This document shows, one piece after another, positions 7,953-14,965 of a stretch of 37,713 nucleotides of DNA. The stretch is from a virus. The stretch's first letter is position 1. The number at the start of each line of letters is the position of its first letter. The notes under the pieces were generated by a model that had not been told where the DNA came from, made no database searches, and worked only from the letters and a program-made list of their open reading frames with translations. The stretch is taken from positions 1-37,713 of the IMG/VR virus record IMGVR_UViG_3300047667_000080; one strand, given 5' to 3'. Made by a program: the position numbers and the translations under genes.

Positions 7953-8327
7953 ATGTACGAATTAAAAGGAAGTGTAAAAGTAGTAAGCGAAACTAATGTA
8001 ATTAGTGATAAGTTTAAAAAAAGAGAGTTTGTTATTACTGATGACTCTAGCCAATATCCTCAGGATATCGCAATGCAATTAACACAAGATAACTGTGATA
8101 AGTTAAACGGTGTAAATGTAGGTGATAGACTATTAGTAAAGTTTAATCTAAGAGGTAGAGCCTGGAATGATCCAAAAACTGGAAAGGATAGATATTTTAA
8201 CTCTTTAGATGCTTGGTTTATCCAAAAGGAAAGCGCAGATTCACCCGTAAAAATAAAAGGCGGTATAGAAAGTAACTTTATGGAGGATGCTGTAGCTAGT
8301 AATGTTAGTGATGATCTACCGTTTTAA
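7953..8327 (+). CDS. DUF3127 protein, SSB-like single-strand binding protein
   Basis: 124 residues. The N-terminal fold follows the DUF3127 pattern (GSVKVVSETNVISDKFKKREFVITDDSSQYPQDIAMQLT then VGDRLLVKFNLRGRAW and a Tyr-Phe-Asn-Ser-Leu-Asp-Ala-Trp block). The C-terminus ends DDLPF, the acidic tip typical of SSB proteins, which recruits partner proteins. It probably binds single-stranded DNA made during replication and recombination and works with ERF upstream. Confidence 0.8.
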   Translation: MYELKGSVKVVSETNVISDKFKKREFVITDDSSQYPQDIAMQLTQDNCDKLNGVNVGDRLLVKFNLRGRAWNDPKTGKDRYFNSLDAWFIQKESADSPVKIKGGIESNFMEDAVASNVSDDLPF

Positions 8328-8329
8328 TT

Positions 8330-8761
8330 ATGGATAGTAAAGAGTTAGACATATTAATAGAGGGTATCAGCAAAGTAATTAGCTGGTACTCTTCTAATTC
8401 TCACAAAGATGGTGAGTTGTTGACATCTGCAAAGCAAAAGTTATGCGGTTATTCTTTTACGTTTAGTTCTTTAGTTGGTGATGCTTTAAGTGAATATAAT
8501 AAAGCCTACAATTTTAGAAAGAGAAACTTAGCAGTAAAGAAGCTAGAATATATTAAAGAGGGTGAAACAGCTGGTAAAGCTGAAATGAAATCAGAACTTA
8601 AGAACTATCATTTTAGAGTTGATGAGGGAGAAGCTGAGGCACTTTATAGAAAGGTTAAGAGCCAGTTTGATATAATGAGAGATATTATAAGCTCTATGCA
8701 GCAAGATTTATCTATTTTAAGAAAAGAGAAAGAAGATGCAAAAGTTCATAATAACGGGTAA
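8330..8761 (+). CDS. Hypothetical helical protein between SSB-like and RusA genes
   Basis: 143 residues, mostly helical. Residues 55-85 are basic (YNKAYNFRKRNLAVKKLEYIKEG), and the C-terminal half is coiled-coil-like (YRKVKSQFDIMRDIISSMQQDLSILRKEKED). It overlaps the RusA gene by 26 bases. I have seen similar proteins of this size beside ERF or Rus genes in Bacteroidota phages, but no function is known to me. Confidence 0.65.
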   Translation: MDSKELDILIEGISKVISWYSSNSHKDGELLTSAKQKLCGYSFTFSSLVGDALSEYNKAYNFRKRNLAVKKLEYIKEGETAGKAEMKSELKNYHFRVDEGEAEALYRKVKSQFDIMRDIISSMQQDLSILRKEKEDAKVHNNG

Positions 8762-9092
8762 TACACCATCTAAAAGTAATTGCTATAAAGTTATTAGACT
8801 AGGTAATAGATGTGGATTAGGTAAACAAAAAAAGCTTTATGATTATGAAAAGAGTTTTTTATATCAGATGCTGCAATACGATTACGAAATAATAGAGGGT
8901 AACTTTAAATTCATTATTGATGTGTTTTACGATTCTAGGCGACCTGATTTAGATAATAGTTTAAAAGTGGTGCTGGATTGTTTACAGAAAGCTAAAGCTA
9001 TAAAAAACGATAACAAATGTTTAGAGATTAACGCTTACAAGCATTTAGATAAGTTAAAACCTAGAATAGAGTTTAGTATTGTATCACTATAA
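8736..9092 (+). CDS. rusA: RusA-like Holliday junction resolvase
   Basis: 118 residues. The catalytic cluster RRPDLDNSLKVVLDCLQKAKAIKNDNKC (68-95) carries the RusA Asp71, Asp73-Asn74, Lys77 and Asp81 pattern. RusA proteins are dimeric metal-dependent nucleases that resolve four-way junctions, here ending the erf-SSB recombination module. The start overlaps the previous gene by 26 bases, and the N-terminal FIITGNTPSKSN strand is normal for the family. A palindrome and terminator follow. Confidence 0.88.
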   Translation: MQKFIITGNTPSKSNCYKVIRLGNRCGLGKQKKLYDYEKSFLYQMLQYDYEIIEGNFKFIIDVFYDSRRPDLDNSLKVVLDCLQKAKAIKNDNKCLEINAYKHLDKLKPRIEFSIVSL

Positions 9093-9097
9093 CACTA

Positions 9098-9114
9098 TTT
9101 AGAATCATTCTAAA
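9098..9114. promoter_or_regulatory. Perfect 17-bp palindrome, operator candidate
   Basis: TTTAGAATCATTCTAAA, perfect around a central C, 5 bases after the rusA stop and ahead of the promoter at 9182. A near-identical element lies at 25342-25360, again just after a stop and ahead of a promoter. The two occurrences fit a shared protein-binding site. Confidence 0.5.
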
Positions 9115-9115
9115 C

Positions 9116-9147
9116 AAGCCTTGTAATTAATTTTATAGGGCTTTTTT
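9116..9147 (+). terminator. Terminator after the recombination operon
   Basis: AAGCC (9116-9120) pairs with GGCTT (9139-9143) around an 18-nt AT-rich loop, followed by a T run (to 9147). A modest stem, so efficiency is uncertain. Confidence 0.55.
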
Positions 9148-9181
9148 GTGTTTTGATAGTTTAGTATTAGAAAATTAATAT

Positions 9182-9189
9182 TACATTTA
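9182..9189 (+). promoter_or_regulatory. Promoter -7 box before 9211
   Basis: TACATTTA, one base off TAnnTTTG, 21 nt before the ATG at 9211 and after a terminator. A weak -33 match only. Confidence 0.45.
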
Positions 9190-9210
9190 CGTATCACTAA
9201 ACTAAAAGAC

Positions 9211-9375
9211 ATGAATTTAACACTAACAAAGGAATTAATTGAGGCTATTGATTCAGTAGATCCAAACTTAGAGGTAAATGAGTTAGCTGGTAGTATAGCT
9301 TTTATACTTAATGAGTATTATAACGAAAAAAACAAAAACCAATTTTTAGAAACACTTAAAACTAAATTAAAATGA
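9211..9375 (+). CDS. Small protein at the head of the DnaA-like operon
   Basis: 54 residues: MNLTLTKELIEAIDSVDP at the start, two predicted helices, acidic then basic end (KNQFLETLKTKLK). Follows the promoter at 9182 and ends in an ATGA overlap with the next gene at 9372. The tight overlap supports it being real. No family known to me. Confidence 0.55.
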   Translation: MNLTLTKELIEAIDSVDPNLEVNELAGSIAFILNEYYNEKNKNQFLETLKTKLK

Positions 9376-9566
9376 ACGAGCAAACAAAATTACTAATAGG
9401 AGTATTAGACTTAACTAAAAAGTATCAAGACTTATTCCATGAAGCTAAAGAAAATAGAGATACGTCTGTAAGTGATGAAAGTAGAGCTTATTGGACTAAA
9501 GAGGCTCAGATTAGATTAAACCAAATGGATGTAATGACTGAGGTGTGTAAACTTGTAAATAAATAA
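9372..9566 (+). CDS. Small helical hypothetical protein
   Basis: 64 residues in ATGA overlap with the upstream gene and 2 bases before the next. It looks like a single helical hairpin (KLLIGVLDLTKKYQDLFHEAKENRD, YWTKEAQIRLNQMDVMTEVCKLV). Nothing indicates a function. Confidence 0.55.
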   Translation: MNEQTKLLIGVLDLTKKYQDLFHEAKENRDTSVSDESRAYWTKEAQIRLNQMDVMTEVCKLVNK

Positions 9567-9568
9567 TT

Positions 9569-9763
9569 ATGACTAAGCAACAGGAAATAGAAAATATTGA
9601 AACTCATTTAATGATATTTGCACAAAATTTAGGTGAGTACGGAAGTACTTTAAACATTAAAGATGCTGTAAGTGGTGAGGTTAAAACCGCCTTTATGAGT
9701 ATGCAAAGAGTGTTAACAGATGCTTTTAATGAATTAGAAAAACAAGTAAACCTATTAAAATGA
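9569..9763 (+). CDS. Small helical hypothetical protein
   Basis: 64 residues, helical (QEIENIETHLMIFAQNLGEYG, TAFMSMQRVLTDAFNELEKQVNLLK) and ending in an ATGA overlap with the first DnaA-like gene. Probably part of the same replication operon. No domain recognised. Confidence 0.55.
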   Translation: MTKQQEIENIETHLMIFAQNLGEYGSTLNIKDAVSGEVKTAFMSMQRVLTDAFNELEKQVNLLK

Positions 9764-10209
9764 AATATAACGAAACTGATTTATATAAAATTCACTCACT
9801 AGCTTTAAAAGGATTTACCTTAAGAGAGTCCATAGCTACCCTGAGAAGTGAAAAGGACATACCATTTAACGAGGATAAGTTAAAGATGTTAGGTGATGCT
9901 GTATCTATTTATACTGGTGTTAGCATTGATGAAATATCTAAAGAGAATAGACTGTTAAATGTATCTACGGCTAGAAGTGCTTATTTATACTTAGCTTGTT
10001 TAATGACTAGCTTACCACTTACTAGAATAGCTAATAGCGTTAAAAAGCATCATGCTACAGTTATCCACAATAAAAACAAAATACAAAACCTTTTAGATAT
10101 TGGTGATAAACAAACAAAGCAGCTTATAAATGATATAGTAGATATTTATGATAAGGCTTTAAGATGGTACAATGTAGAACAGTTAAAAGAATTAGAAGAT
10201 GTACACTAA
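9760..10209 (+). CDS. DnaA domain IV-like protein (copy 1)
   Basis: 149 residues. The central part (about 52-112) reads like the DNA-binding domain IV of DnaA: a helix around VSIDEISKENR, then TARSAYLYLACLMTSLPLTRIANSV and the signature KKHHATVIHNKNKI, comparable to the DnaA box-recognition motif with its His-Thr-Thr-Val block. There is no AAA+ ATPase domain, so it is not a full DnaA. It probably binds DNA at an origin or regulates host DnaA; this is inference. The next gene is a second version. The stop overlaps the next ATG by 11 bases. Confidence 0.7.
   Translation: MKYNETDLYKIHSLALKGFTLRESIATLRSEKDIPFNEDKLKMLGDAVSIYTGVSIDEISKENRLLNVSTARSAYLYLACLMTSLPLTRIANSVKKHHATVIHNKNKIQNLLDIGDKQTKQLINDIVDIYDKALRWYNVEQLKELEDVH
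10071..10079. other. DnaA-box consensus inside the DnaA-like gene
   Basis: TTATCCACA, the exact consensus DnaA box, encodes Val-Ile-His of the signature of copy 1. It is the only exact match I found. It may be chance, since the codons for this motif allow it. Confidence 0.35.
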
Positions 10210-10615
10210 AAAAGATTTGTTAATAGCCTTTAGAATGGGTGTAAAGGGTTTAAGTTTTCCAATGGTTGAGGAGATGTTAGGAGATTATGAAGATACCAGC
10301 TCCTTCACTTTAGAAAAACTTCTTAGGATAGTTTGTAATTATTACAAGGTAGATGTTAAAGAGGTTGTAAGCGATTCAAGAAAACAACCTTTAATAAATG
10401 CTCGTGCTATGTATAGTTATTTTGCTACTGAGGTTTATGGAGCTATCCAGGAGGATGCTAGTAAGCTACTAGGAAAGGATCGTACTACTTTAATACATTA
10501 TAAGAGAAAGGTAAAAGGCTACCTAGATATAAATGATGAATCTACGTTAATGGACTTTAACCACCTTAAAGAAAAACTAGAGAATATATTTTATTTTAGA
10601 ATAGAAGAGGAATAA
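10199..10615 (+). CDS. DnaA domain IV-like protein (copy 2)
   Basis: 138 residues with the same layout as its neighbour: N-terminal helices, a helix at VDVKEVVSDSRKQPLINARAMYSYFATEV (51-79), and the signature LGKDRTTLIHYKRKVKGYLDI (91-111), which is closer to the DnaA His-Thr-Thr-Val pattern than copy 1. No ATPase domain. The two proteins look like an ancient tandem duplication that has diverged strongly. They may act as a pair at an origin. A promoter follows. Confidence 0.7.
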   Translation: MYTKKDLLIAFRMGVKGLSFPMVEEMLGDYEDTSSFTLEKLLRIVCNYYKVDVKEVVSDSRKQPLINARAMYSYFATEVYGAIQEDASKLLGKDRTTLIHYKRKVKGYLDINDESTLMDFNHLKEKLENIFYFRIEEE

Positions 10616-10650
10616 ATAAAGAATAATTTTTTTAAATAAACTAAATAGTG

Positions 10651-10658
10651 TAAATTAG
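10651..10658 (+). promoter_or_regulatory. Leaderless-type promoter before the HTH gene
   Basis: TAAATTAG, then CGTT, then ATG 10663. A T run (10627-10631) sits about 20 nt upstream. Same 4-nt spacing as six other promoters in this window. Confidence 0.6.
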
Positions 10659-10662
10659 CGTT

Positions 10663-10830
10663 ATGATCGAAATAAAAGATATTGAAAATCAGATAAAAAG
10701 CAGAGGATTAAAGAAAAGTTTTATTATTGAAAAGCTTAAAATTAGTAAGAAAACTTTTTATAGTAGAATGAAAACCAAATCATTTAAAGCCGAAGAAGTT
10801 AGTGTTTTAAAAAGCTTAGGTTTAGGGTAA
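10663..10830 (+). CDS. Small helix-turn-helix DNA-binding protein
   Basis: 55 residues: MIEIKDIENQIKSRGLKKSFIIEKLKISKKTFYSRM and onward fits a minimal Cro/XRE-type HTH. Ser-Phe-Ile-Ile-Glu-Lys-Leu followed by Ile-Ser-Lys-Lys-Thr-Phe-Tyr gives the two helices of the motif. It is a good candidate for a phage regulator. It has its own promoter 4 nt upstream and lies between the DnaA-like pair and the replication operon. A nearby operator was not identified with certainty. Confidence 0.72.
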   Translation: MIEIKDIENQIKSRGLKKSFIIEKLKISKKTFYSRMKTKSFKAEEVSVLKSLGLG

Positions 10831-10867
10831 AAAAATTTAATTAATAAGTAAACTAAAAAGTAAAATT

Positions 10868-11059
10868 ATGATTGTAAAACTAATTCAAAACGTAGAAAAC
10901 GAAACATTTTTAAAAGCATACGAAAACAAAAATGACAGGTTTTATTTAAATATCGGTTTTGATTCGGATTATGAAATTGAAACTAGATTCACAACTTTAG
11001 ACGTTGAAGATGCTCAATTTCTTATTGAAGAATTAACTAACTTTGTAAAAAATAAGTAA
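10868..11059 (+). CDS. Small acidic hypothetical protein
   Basis: 63 residues, acidic, predicted beta-alpha (VKLIQNVENETFLKAYENK, RFYLNIGFDSDYEIETRF, EDAQFLIEELTNFVKNK). The stop overlaps the ATG of the replication protein (TAATG), so it is translationally coupled to it. No function recognised. Confidence 0.6.
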   Translation: MIVKLIQNVENETFLKAYENKNDRFYLNIGFDSDYEIETRFTTLDVEDAQFLIEELTNFVKNK

Positions 11060-11844
11060 TGGAAGGCTGGATTAAATTACACAGACAGCTATTAGAATGG
11101 GAGTGGTATGATGAACCTGATACCTTTAGATTGTTTCTACATTGTTTGTTAAAAGCTAACCATAAAGATAACAACTATAGAGGGCAAATAGTCAAGGCTG
11201 GTTCGTTTTTAACTTCAAGGGAATTGTTAAGTAATGAAACTGGTTTGAGTATTCAGAAAGTTAGAACGTCTTTAGAGCGTTTAGAGTTAACCAAGGAAAT
11301 AACCACTAAAAAAAGCAAGAAAGGTACTGTTTTACAGATAGTTAAGTATAAAAACTACCAAGGCGCTAACCAAGAGGATAACCAACAGAATAACCAGCAT
11401 TCTAACCAGATAGTAACCAACAAGCAACCAACAGTTAACCAGATAGTAACCACTAACAATAATGATAAGAAGGAAAAGAATGAAAATAATGAAAAGAATA
11501 ATTTAAAAGACAGAGAATATAAACCTAATTTTGATAAACTTTTTTTCAAGATAAAAGGCAGACCAAATCAAGAGTGGATCACTGAAGTATACGAGCAAAG
11601 AAAACAAGAAACTGAAACTTGTGGAGATAATGCAAGTTTGTTTATAGAGAAAACTTTAAAACCTAGTTTATACGAGTTTTGTTCTAGTTGTAGAAAATAT
11701 GATTTAGACTTCTTTAATGAGACAGCTTGTTTAAATTACTACAAGAAAGCTAGTAAGGGTTATATCGATGATGTTGATACGTGGAGAAAGTTATTAAAGG
11801 CTTTTAAAAAGAGAATTGAAGATAAATTAATAGATAAATATTAA
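11059..11844 (+). CDS. Replication protein with winged-helix N-terminus and internal iterons
   Basis: 261 residues. The N-terminus (1-95) resembles the winged-helix domain of phage replisome or DnaD-like proteins: GWIKLHRQLLEWEWYDEPDTFRLFLHCLLKANHKD, SFLTSRELLSNETGLSIQKVRTSLERLE, GTVLQIVKYKNYQ. Residues 98-150 are an Asn/Gln/Lys-rich linker whose DNA contains an array of TAACCA repeats. The C-terminus (150-261) is helical (FIEKTLKPSLYEFCSSC, YYKKASKGYIDDVDTWRKLLKAFKKR). Placed directly before the primase-helicase, so it probably starts replication and loads the helicase, as phage lambda O does. The start follows a TAATG overlap. Confidence 0.7.
   Translation: MEGWIKLHRQLLEWEWYDEPDTFRLFLHCLLKANHKDNNYRGQIVKAGSFLTSRELLSNETGLSIQKVRTSLERLELTKEITTKKSKKGTVLQIVKYKNYQGANQEDNQQNNQHSNQIVTNKQPTVNQIVTTNNNDKKEKNENNEKNNLKDREYKPNFDKLFFKIKGRPNQEWITEVYEQRKQETETCGDNASLFIEKTLKPSLYEFCSSCRKYDLDFFNETACLNYYKKASKGYIDDVDTWRKLLKAFKKRIEDKLIDKY
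11288..11452. repeat. Phased TAACCA iterons, candidate replication origin
   Basis: TAACCA occurs at 11288, 11300, 11367, 11379, 11391, 11403, 11414, 11436 and 11447, with CAACCA at 11425. Spacings in the main block are 12, 12, 12, 11, 11, 11 and 11 bases, about one helical turn. The hexamer falls in all three reading frames (Asn-Gln, Val-Thr, Gln-Pro), which is evidence for DNA-level selection. An A-rich stretch follows (11453-11530), a likely unwinding region. Similar to iterons inside the lambda O gene. Confidence 0.65.
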
Positions 11845-11845
11845 G

Positions 11846-13717
11846 ATGGCTAAATTTAAAGATATAATCGTAAAAAGACCGAAAAGCGGATGGAGTAAAG
11901 CGGAATGCCCAAACTGTAAAGAAATGGGTAAGAGAGTAAAACCTGAAGCTTTAGGAGTTCACTTAGTTGAAGGGATAGCCAAATGTCATAAGTGTGATTG
12001 GGTTGCTTTTGATGATAATAAAAAAGGAGATAAAGCTAATTACGACAAACCAATAGTTACACCTCCACAGGATTGGGAAAATCACACAGCTTTAGGAGAT
12101 GAAGCGGTGAAATGGTTTAGAGGTAGAGGAATTGGTCAGCAAACTATAAAAGATTGTAAGGTAACTTTTGAAGTACCTAGTGTATTTAAGAAGGGAAGCG
12201 GTAAGTGGGTTACGTTTAATTATTTTCATGAAGGTAAAAGAGTTAATAGGAAGTACAGAACTGGTAAAAGTAAAAACTTTGTTCAAGATGCTAATTCAAA
12301 AAAAGTGTTTTACGGAATAGATGACATAGTAGGTTATAAAGAGTGTTACATTGTAGAGGGTGAGATGGATAAAATCGCAATGTGGGAAGCTGGAATTGTT
12401 AATTGTATTAGCGTACCTAATGGAGCTGGTGATTTAAATGACATCTTTGAAAATTGTGAGGAGGAGTTAAGTAAAATTAACAAATTTATACTTGCAGTAG
12501 ATAACGATTCAGCTGGGAAAGGTTTACGGGATAACTTAATACATAGGTTTGGGCGTTATAAGTGTGCTGAGGTGAGTTTTAAGCATGGTAAAGATGCAAA
12601 TGATGAACTAATGCATGGAGGAATTTTTAAGCTCCAAGAAGCTTGCGTTGATTATATTGAATTTCCAATAGAAAATGTATATGATTACGGAGATTTAACA
12701 GATGAGCAAATAATTGCAGAAAGAAACAAGCCAGCAAAGAAAACTTTAAAGCCATACGGTAAAAGATGGGATAGGTTGAATGATATATTTTCAGTCATTA
12801 GAGGTCAATTAACTGTGGTTACTGGTATTCCTTCAATGGGCAAAACTACACTTTTACATGATTATACATTAAGCTGTATAAGAAGCGACGAAAGTATTAT
12901 TGCTTCATATTACACGCCTGAATCAAACACTATGGAAGACCATAAGGAGCAACTATATGAGCAAATAGTTGGAAAGCCTTACGATAAAACAAAAGAAGGG
13001 TGCGCAACAAACACAGAGTTAATACAAGCTAGTAAATTTATGAAAGGTAGGTTTTACGGTTATTGGGTGGATAAGATGGTAACACTAGATGAAGTGATTG
13101 AAACCTTTGAAGCTCAAGTAATGAGATACGGGACTAACTTTTTTGTTATTGATGCTTACAATAAACTTAAAAAGACCGGTAATAATTCAATGAATGAATC
13201 TAGCCAGGATCTTGCAAAGTTAACTAGCTTCGCACAAAGAAGAGGGGTATTTGTTTTCTTAGTAGCTCATCCTCGTAAAATGGTAGATAGTGACGGGGAA
13301 ATGAAAGACGCTAGGATTCCTAACCTTTACGATGTTAAAGGAAATTCAGAGTTTTATGACCAAACTCATAACGGTTTTGCGGTACACTGTGAATATGACG
13401 ACCAAAACAAAAGGACTCAGGAGGTAACTTTTAAATTATTGAAAGCTAAATTTAAAGAGAATGGTTCGCAAAATATAGGTCAAGGAATTAAATTTAAGTT
13501 CGACTTAACTAATCAACGATACAGCGACCCTTTAGATGGTTATGATAGAATACCTATGTACGAGTCTAAAGATTCACCACAAACGACTATAGACATATTA
13601 GAAAGCGATATTGAACCCAGTAGACTAAATGCATTATCAAGACAAAGTGGTTATGCTGTTCAAGATGATAATAGTTTTGAAACATCTAACGGTGAAACTT
13701 TTGAATATCCATTTTAA
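11846..13717 (+). CDS. Bifunctional DNA primase-helicase (T7 gp4-like)
   Basis: 623 residues, usual size for a phage primase-helicase. A zinc-ribbon primase domain carries Cys21-Pro-Asn-Cys24 and Cys47-His-Lys-Cys50. A TOPRIM fold follows with Glu171 (IVEGEMDK) and Asp219 (LAVDND). The helicase half has Walker A at 327-335 (GIPSMGKTT), Walker B at 432-436 (FFVID) and an H-type loop FLVAHPRKM (471-479). The enzyme unwinds DNA and makes primers on the lagging strand. The start ATG is one base after the replication-protein stop, and both are probably transcribed together. Confidence 0.93.
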   Translation: MAKFKDIIVKRPKSGWSKAECPNCKEMGKRVKPEALGVHLVEGIAKCHKCDWVAFDDNKKGDKANYDKPIVTPPQDWENHTALGDEAVKWFRGRGIGQQTIKDCKVTFEVPSVFKKGSGKWVTFNYFHEGKRVNRKYRTGKSKNFVQDANSKKVFYGIDDIVGYKECYIVEGEMDKIAMWEAGIVNCISVPNGAGDLNDIFENCEEELSKINKFILAVDNDSAGKGLRDNLIHRFGRYKCAEVSFKHGKDANDELMHGGIFKLQEACVDYIEFPIENVYDYGDLTDEQIIAERNKPAKKTLKPYGKRWDRLNDIFSVIRGQLTVVTGIPSMGKTTLLHDYTLSCIRSDESIIASYYTPESNTMEDHKEQLYEQIVGKPYDKTKEGCATNTELIQASKFMKGRFYGYWVDKMVTLDEVIETFEAQVMRYGTNFFVIDAYNKLKKTGNNSMNESSQDLAKLTSFAQRRGVFVFLVAHPRKMVDSDGEMKDARIPNLYDVKGNSEFYDQTHNGFAVHCEYDDQNKRTQEVTFKLLKAKFKENGSQNIGQGIKFKFDLTNQRYSDPLDGYDRIPMYESKDSPQTTIDILESDIEPSRLNALSRQSGYAVQDDNSFETSNGETFEYPF

Positions 13718-13728
13718 ATAAATATTAC

Positions 13729-13736
13729 TATATTTG
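13729..13736 (+). promoter_or_regulatory. Promoter before 13753
   Basis: TATATTTG, 16 nt before the ATG. The sequence around it (from 13724) repeats 22 nt of the early promoter at 6643. Confidence 0.7.
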
Positions 13737-13752
13737 TAAAACACACAACAAG

Positions 13753-14058
13753 ATGATACAAAGAATTAAGAACATTAAGCCATTAGTAAAAAGTATATTA
13801 GAGAATTACCCAGCTACTAGAGATGATGATAATAAGCTTTTTTTAAAAGTTTGGGCTTTCCAAAACCCTAAATTAAGAGATAAAGATTTTTACTTTATAG
13901 ACTTTGCTATAGATTTAATGAAAGATAAATACGCTAACTCAGAAAGTGTAAGGAGGTCAAGGCAGAAACTACAGGAAGAGAATGAAGAGTTAAGAGGTAT
14001 TAGGTATAAGAGCCGTAGTAAAGCACAAGTAGAGGTTAGAAACAATATAAATGCCTAA
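13753..14058 (+). CDS. Small phage protein with conserved VRRxRQKLQE pattern
   Basis: 101 residues. The C-terminal part ESVRRSRQKLQEENEELRGIRYKSR (about 67-91) and the N-terminal LVKSILENYPATRDDDNKLFLKVW match a small protein found in many phages of diverse hosts, of unknown function. Helical and charged, so a DNA-binding role is possible. Own promoter upstream; overlaps the next small gene by 8 bases. Confidence 0.7.
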   Translation: MIQRIKNIKPLVKSILENYPATRDDDNKLFLKVWAFQNPKLRDKDFYFIDFAIDLMKDKYANSESVRRSRQKLQEENEELRGIRYKSRSKAQVEVRNNINA

Positions 14059-14194
14059 ACAAATAATACATCTTAGCTTGTTTCCTAATGATAATTGTGT
14101 AGTATGTGGCAAAGAGGTTAAAGATAACGCTATACACTGTGAGGAGTGTTTAGATGAATGGTTAAAAACAAAAGAACAAAATGAAGAAACATAA
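14051..14194 (+). CDS. Small zinc-ribbon-like protein
   Basis: 47 residues. Cys16 and Cys19 (CVVC) and Cys30 and Cys33 (CEEC) with a neighbouring His suggest one zinc site. It overlaps both neighbours (8 bases with 13753-14058, 14 bases with 14181-14456), which supports translation. A minimal metal-binding protein, role unknown. Confidence 0.55.
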   Translation: MPKQIIHLSLFPNDNCVVCGKEVKDNAIHCEECLDEWLKTKEQNEET

Positions 14195-14456
14195 AGATTA
14201 CTACAGATTTACAGCATTGAGATTTCTAGCTAACTCTATTGCATTGTTAGAGGATATTGAGGACTTAAAAGAAACTAAGTTATATTCAAAACAGTTAAAG
14301 CATTACGGTAATAAGTTTGTACAGGAGCTGGAAAGAATATCAGTACCTTTAGAGGATGAGTTAGCTAAAAATGGAGAGATTGAAATAGTAGATGAGATTA
14401 CAAAAGTAGTTAGAGAATTTAATAGGAGTGTGACAGATCAATACTTAGTAAAGTAA
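14181..14456 (+). CDS. Helical hypothetical protein
   Basis: 91 residues, mainly helices (YRFTALRFLANSIALLEDIEDLKETKLYSKQLKHYGNKF, EIVDEITKVVREFNRSV). It overlaps the zinc-ribbon gene by 14 bases and ends 2 bases before the next ATG. No known domain, probably soluble. Confidence 0.65.
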   Translation: MKKHKDYYRFTALRFLANSIALLEDIEDLKETKLYSKQLKHYGNKFVQELERISVPLEDELAKNGEIEIVDEITKVVREFNRSVTDQYLVK

Positions 14457-14458
14457 AT

Positions 14459-14620
14459 ATGAATATAAAACAAGCGATAGGAATATTACAAACTCATAAC
14501 AAATGGAGAAGAGGTTGTGATATAGAACCAATGACTAATCCAACTACTTTAGGAATTGCTATTGATACAGTTATTGAACACGTTAAAAATAATGTTGTTT
14601 CAGATGATGTTATAAAATGA
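14459..14620 (+). CDS. Small conserved phage protein
   Basis: 53 residues, MNIKQAIGILQTHNKWRRG followed by MTNPTTLGIAIDTVIEHVKN. I recognise this pattern from many Gram-negative and Bacteroidota phages, where it is a short hypothetical protein. The same frame continues past the stop for 23 codons (EQCKSQFSKAEFILCVRCS) without a start codon; this may be a decayed extension. Confidence 0.68.
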   Translation: MNIKQAIGILQTHNKWRRGCDIEPMTNPTTLGIAIDTVIEHVKNNVVSDDVIK

Positions 14621-14639
14621 GAACAATGTAAAAGCCAAT

Positions 14640-14692
14640 TTAGTAAGGCTGAATTTATATTATGTGTTAGATGTAGTGTAGCCGAATACTAA
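14640..14692. repeat. Large imperfect inverted repeat
   Basis: TTAGTA (14640-14645) pairs with TACTAA (14687-14692), and GGCT (14647-14650) with AGCC (14680-14683). A T run follows, so it may be a weak terminator. The rest of 14621-14759 contains the promoter of the next gene and a 15-bp palindrome (14713-14727). Confidence 0.4.
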
Positions 14693-14747
14693 GTTTTTTA
14701 TAATGATATAAGTTAAAAGCGTTTTAATGATTTTTAAATTAATGTTA

Positions 14748-14755
14748 TAAATTTA
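14748..14755 (+). promoter_or_regulatory. Leaderless-type promoter before the small membrane protein
   Basis: TAAATTTA, 4 nt (AATT) before the ATG at 14760. A palindrome TTAAAAGCGTTTTAA lies at 14713-14727, near the expected -33 region. Confidence 0.5.
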
Positions 14756-14759
14756 AATT

Positions 14760-14915
14760 ATGGAAGAAAGTACAGAGTTTGATAAAATAGCTACAATTAT
14801 ATTTTTTGGGATGTTGGGCATTATGTGTTTAGTAGTCCTAATAGGTTTGTTAATTGAGGATTTCGGAAAGAAAAACTATTATATAGATAAAGATGGTTAC
14901 TACAGAAATAAGTAA
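14760..14915 (+). CDS. Small single-span membrane protein
   Basis: 51 residues, one membrane segment at about 11-32 (ATIIFFGMLGIMCLVVLIGLL), acidic N-terminus, and a tail with YYIDKDGYYRNK. Own promoter 4 nt upstream. Function unknown; not near the lysis genes. Confidence 0.6.
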   Translation: MEESTEFDKIATIIFFGMLGIMCLVVLIGLLIEDFGKKNYYIDKDGYYRNK

Positions 14916-14965
14916 TAATTTTTATTTATAACTAATAGTAATAAGAACTTTTAATTTAAAACATT

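Noticed and set aside
11355-11549. Minus-strand frame over the iteron region
   Set aside because: Leu/Trp/Ser-rich antisense of the Asn/Gln/Lys-rich linker.
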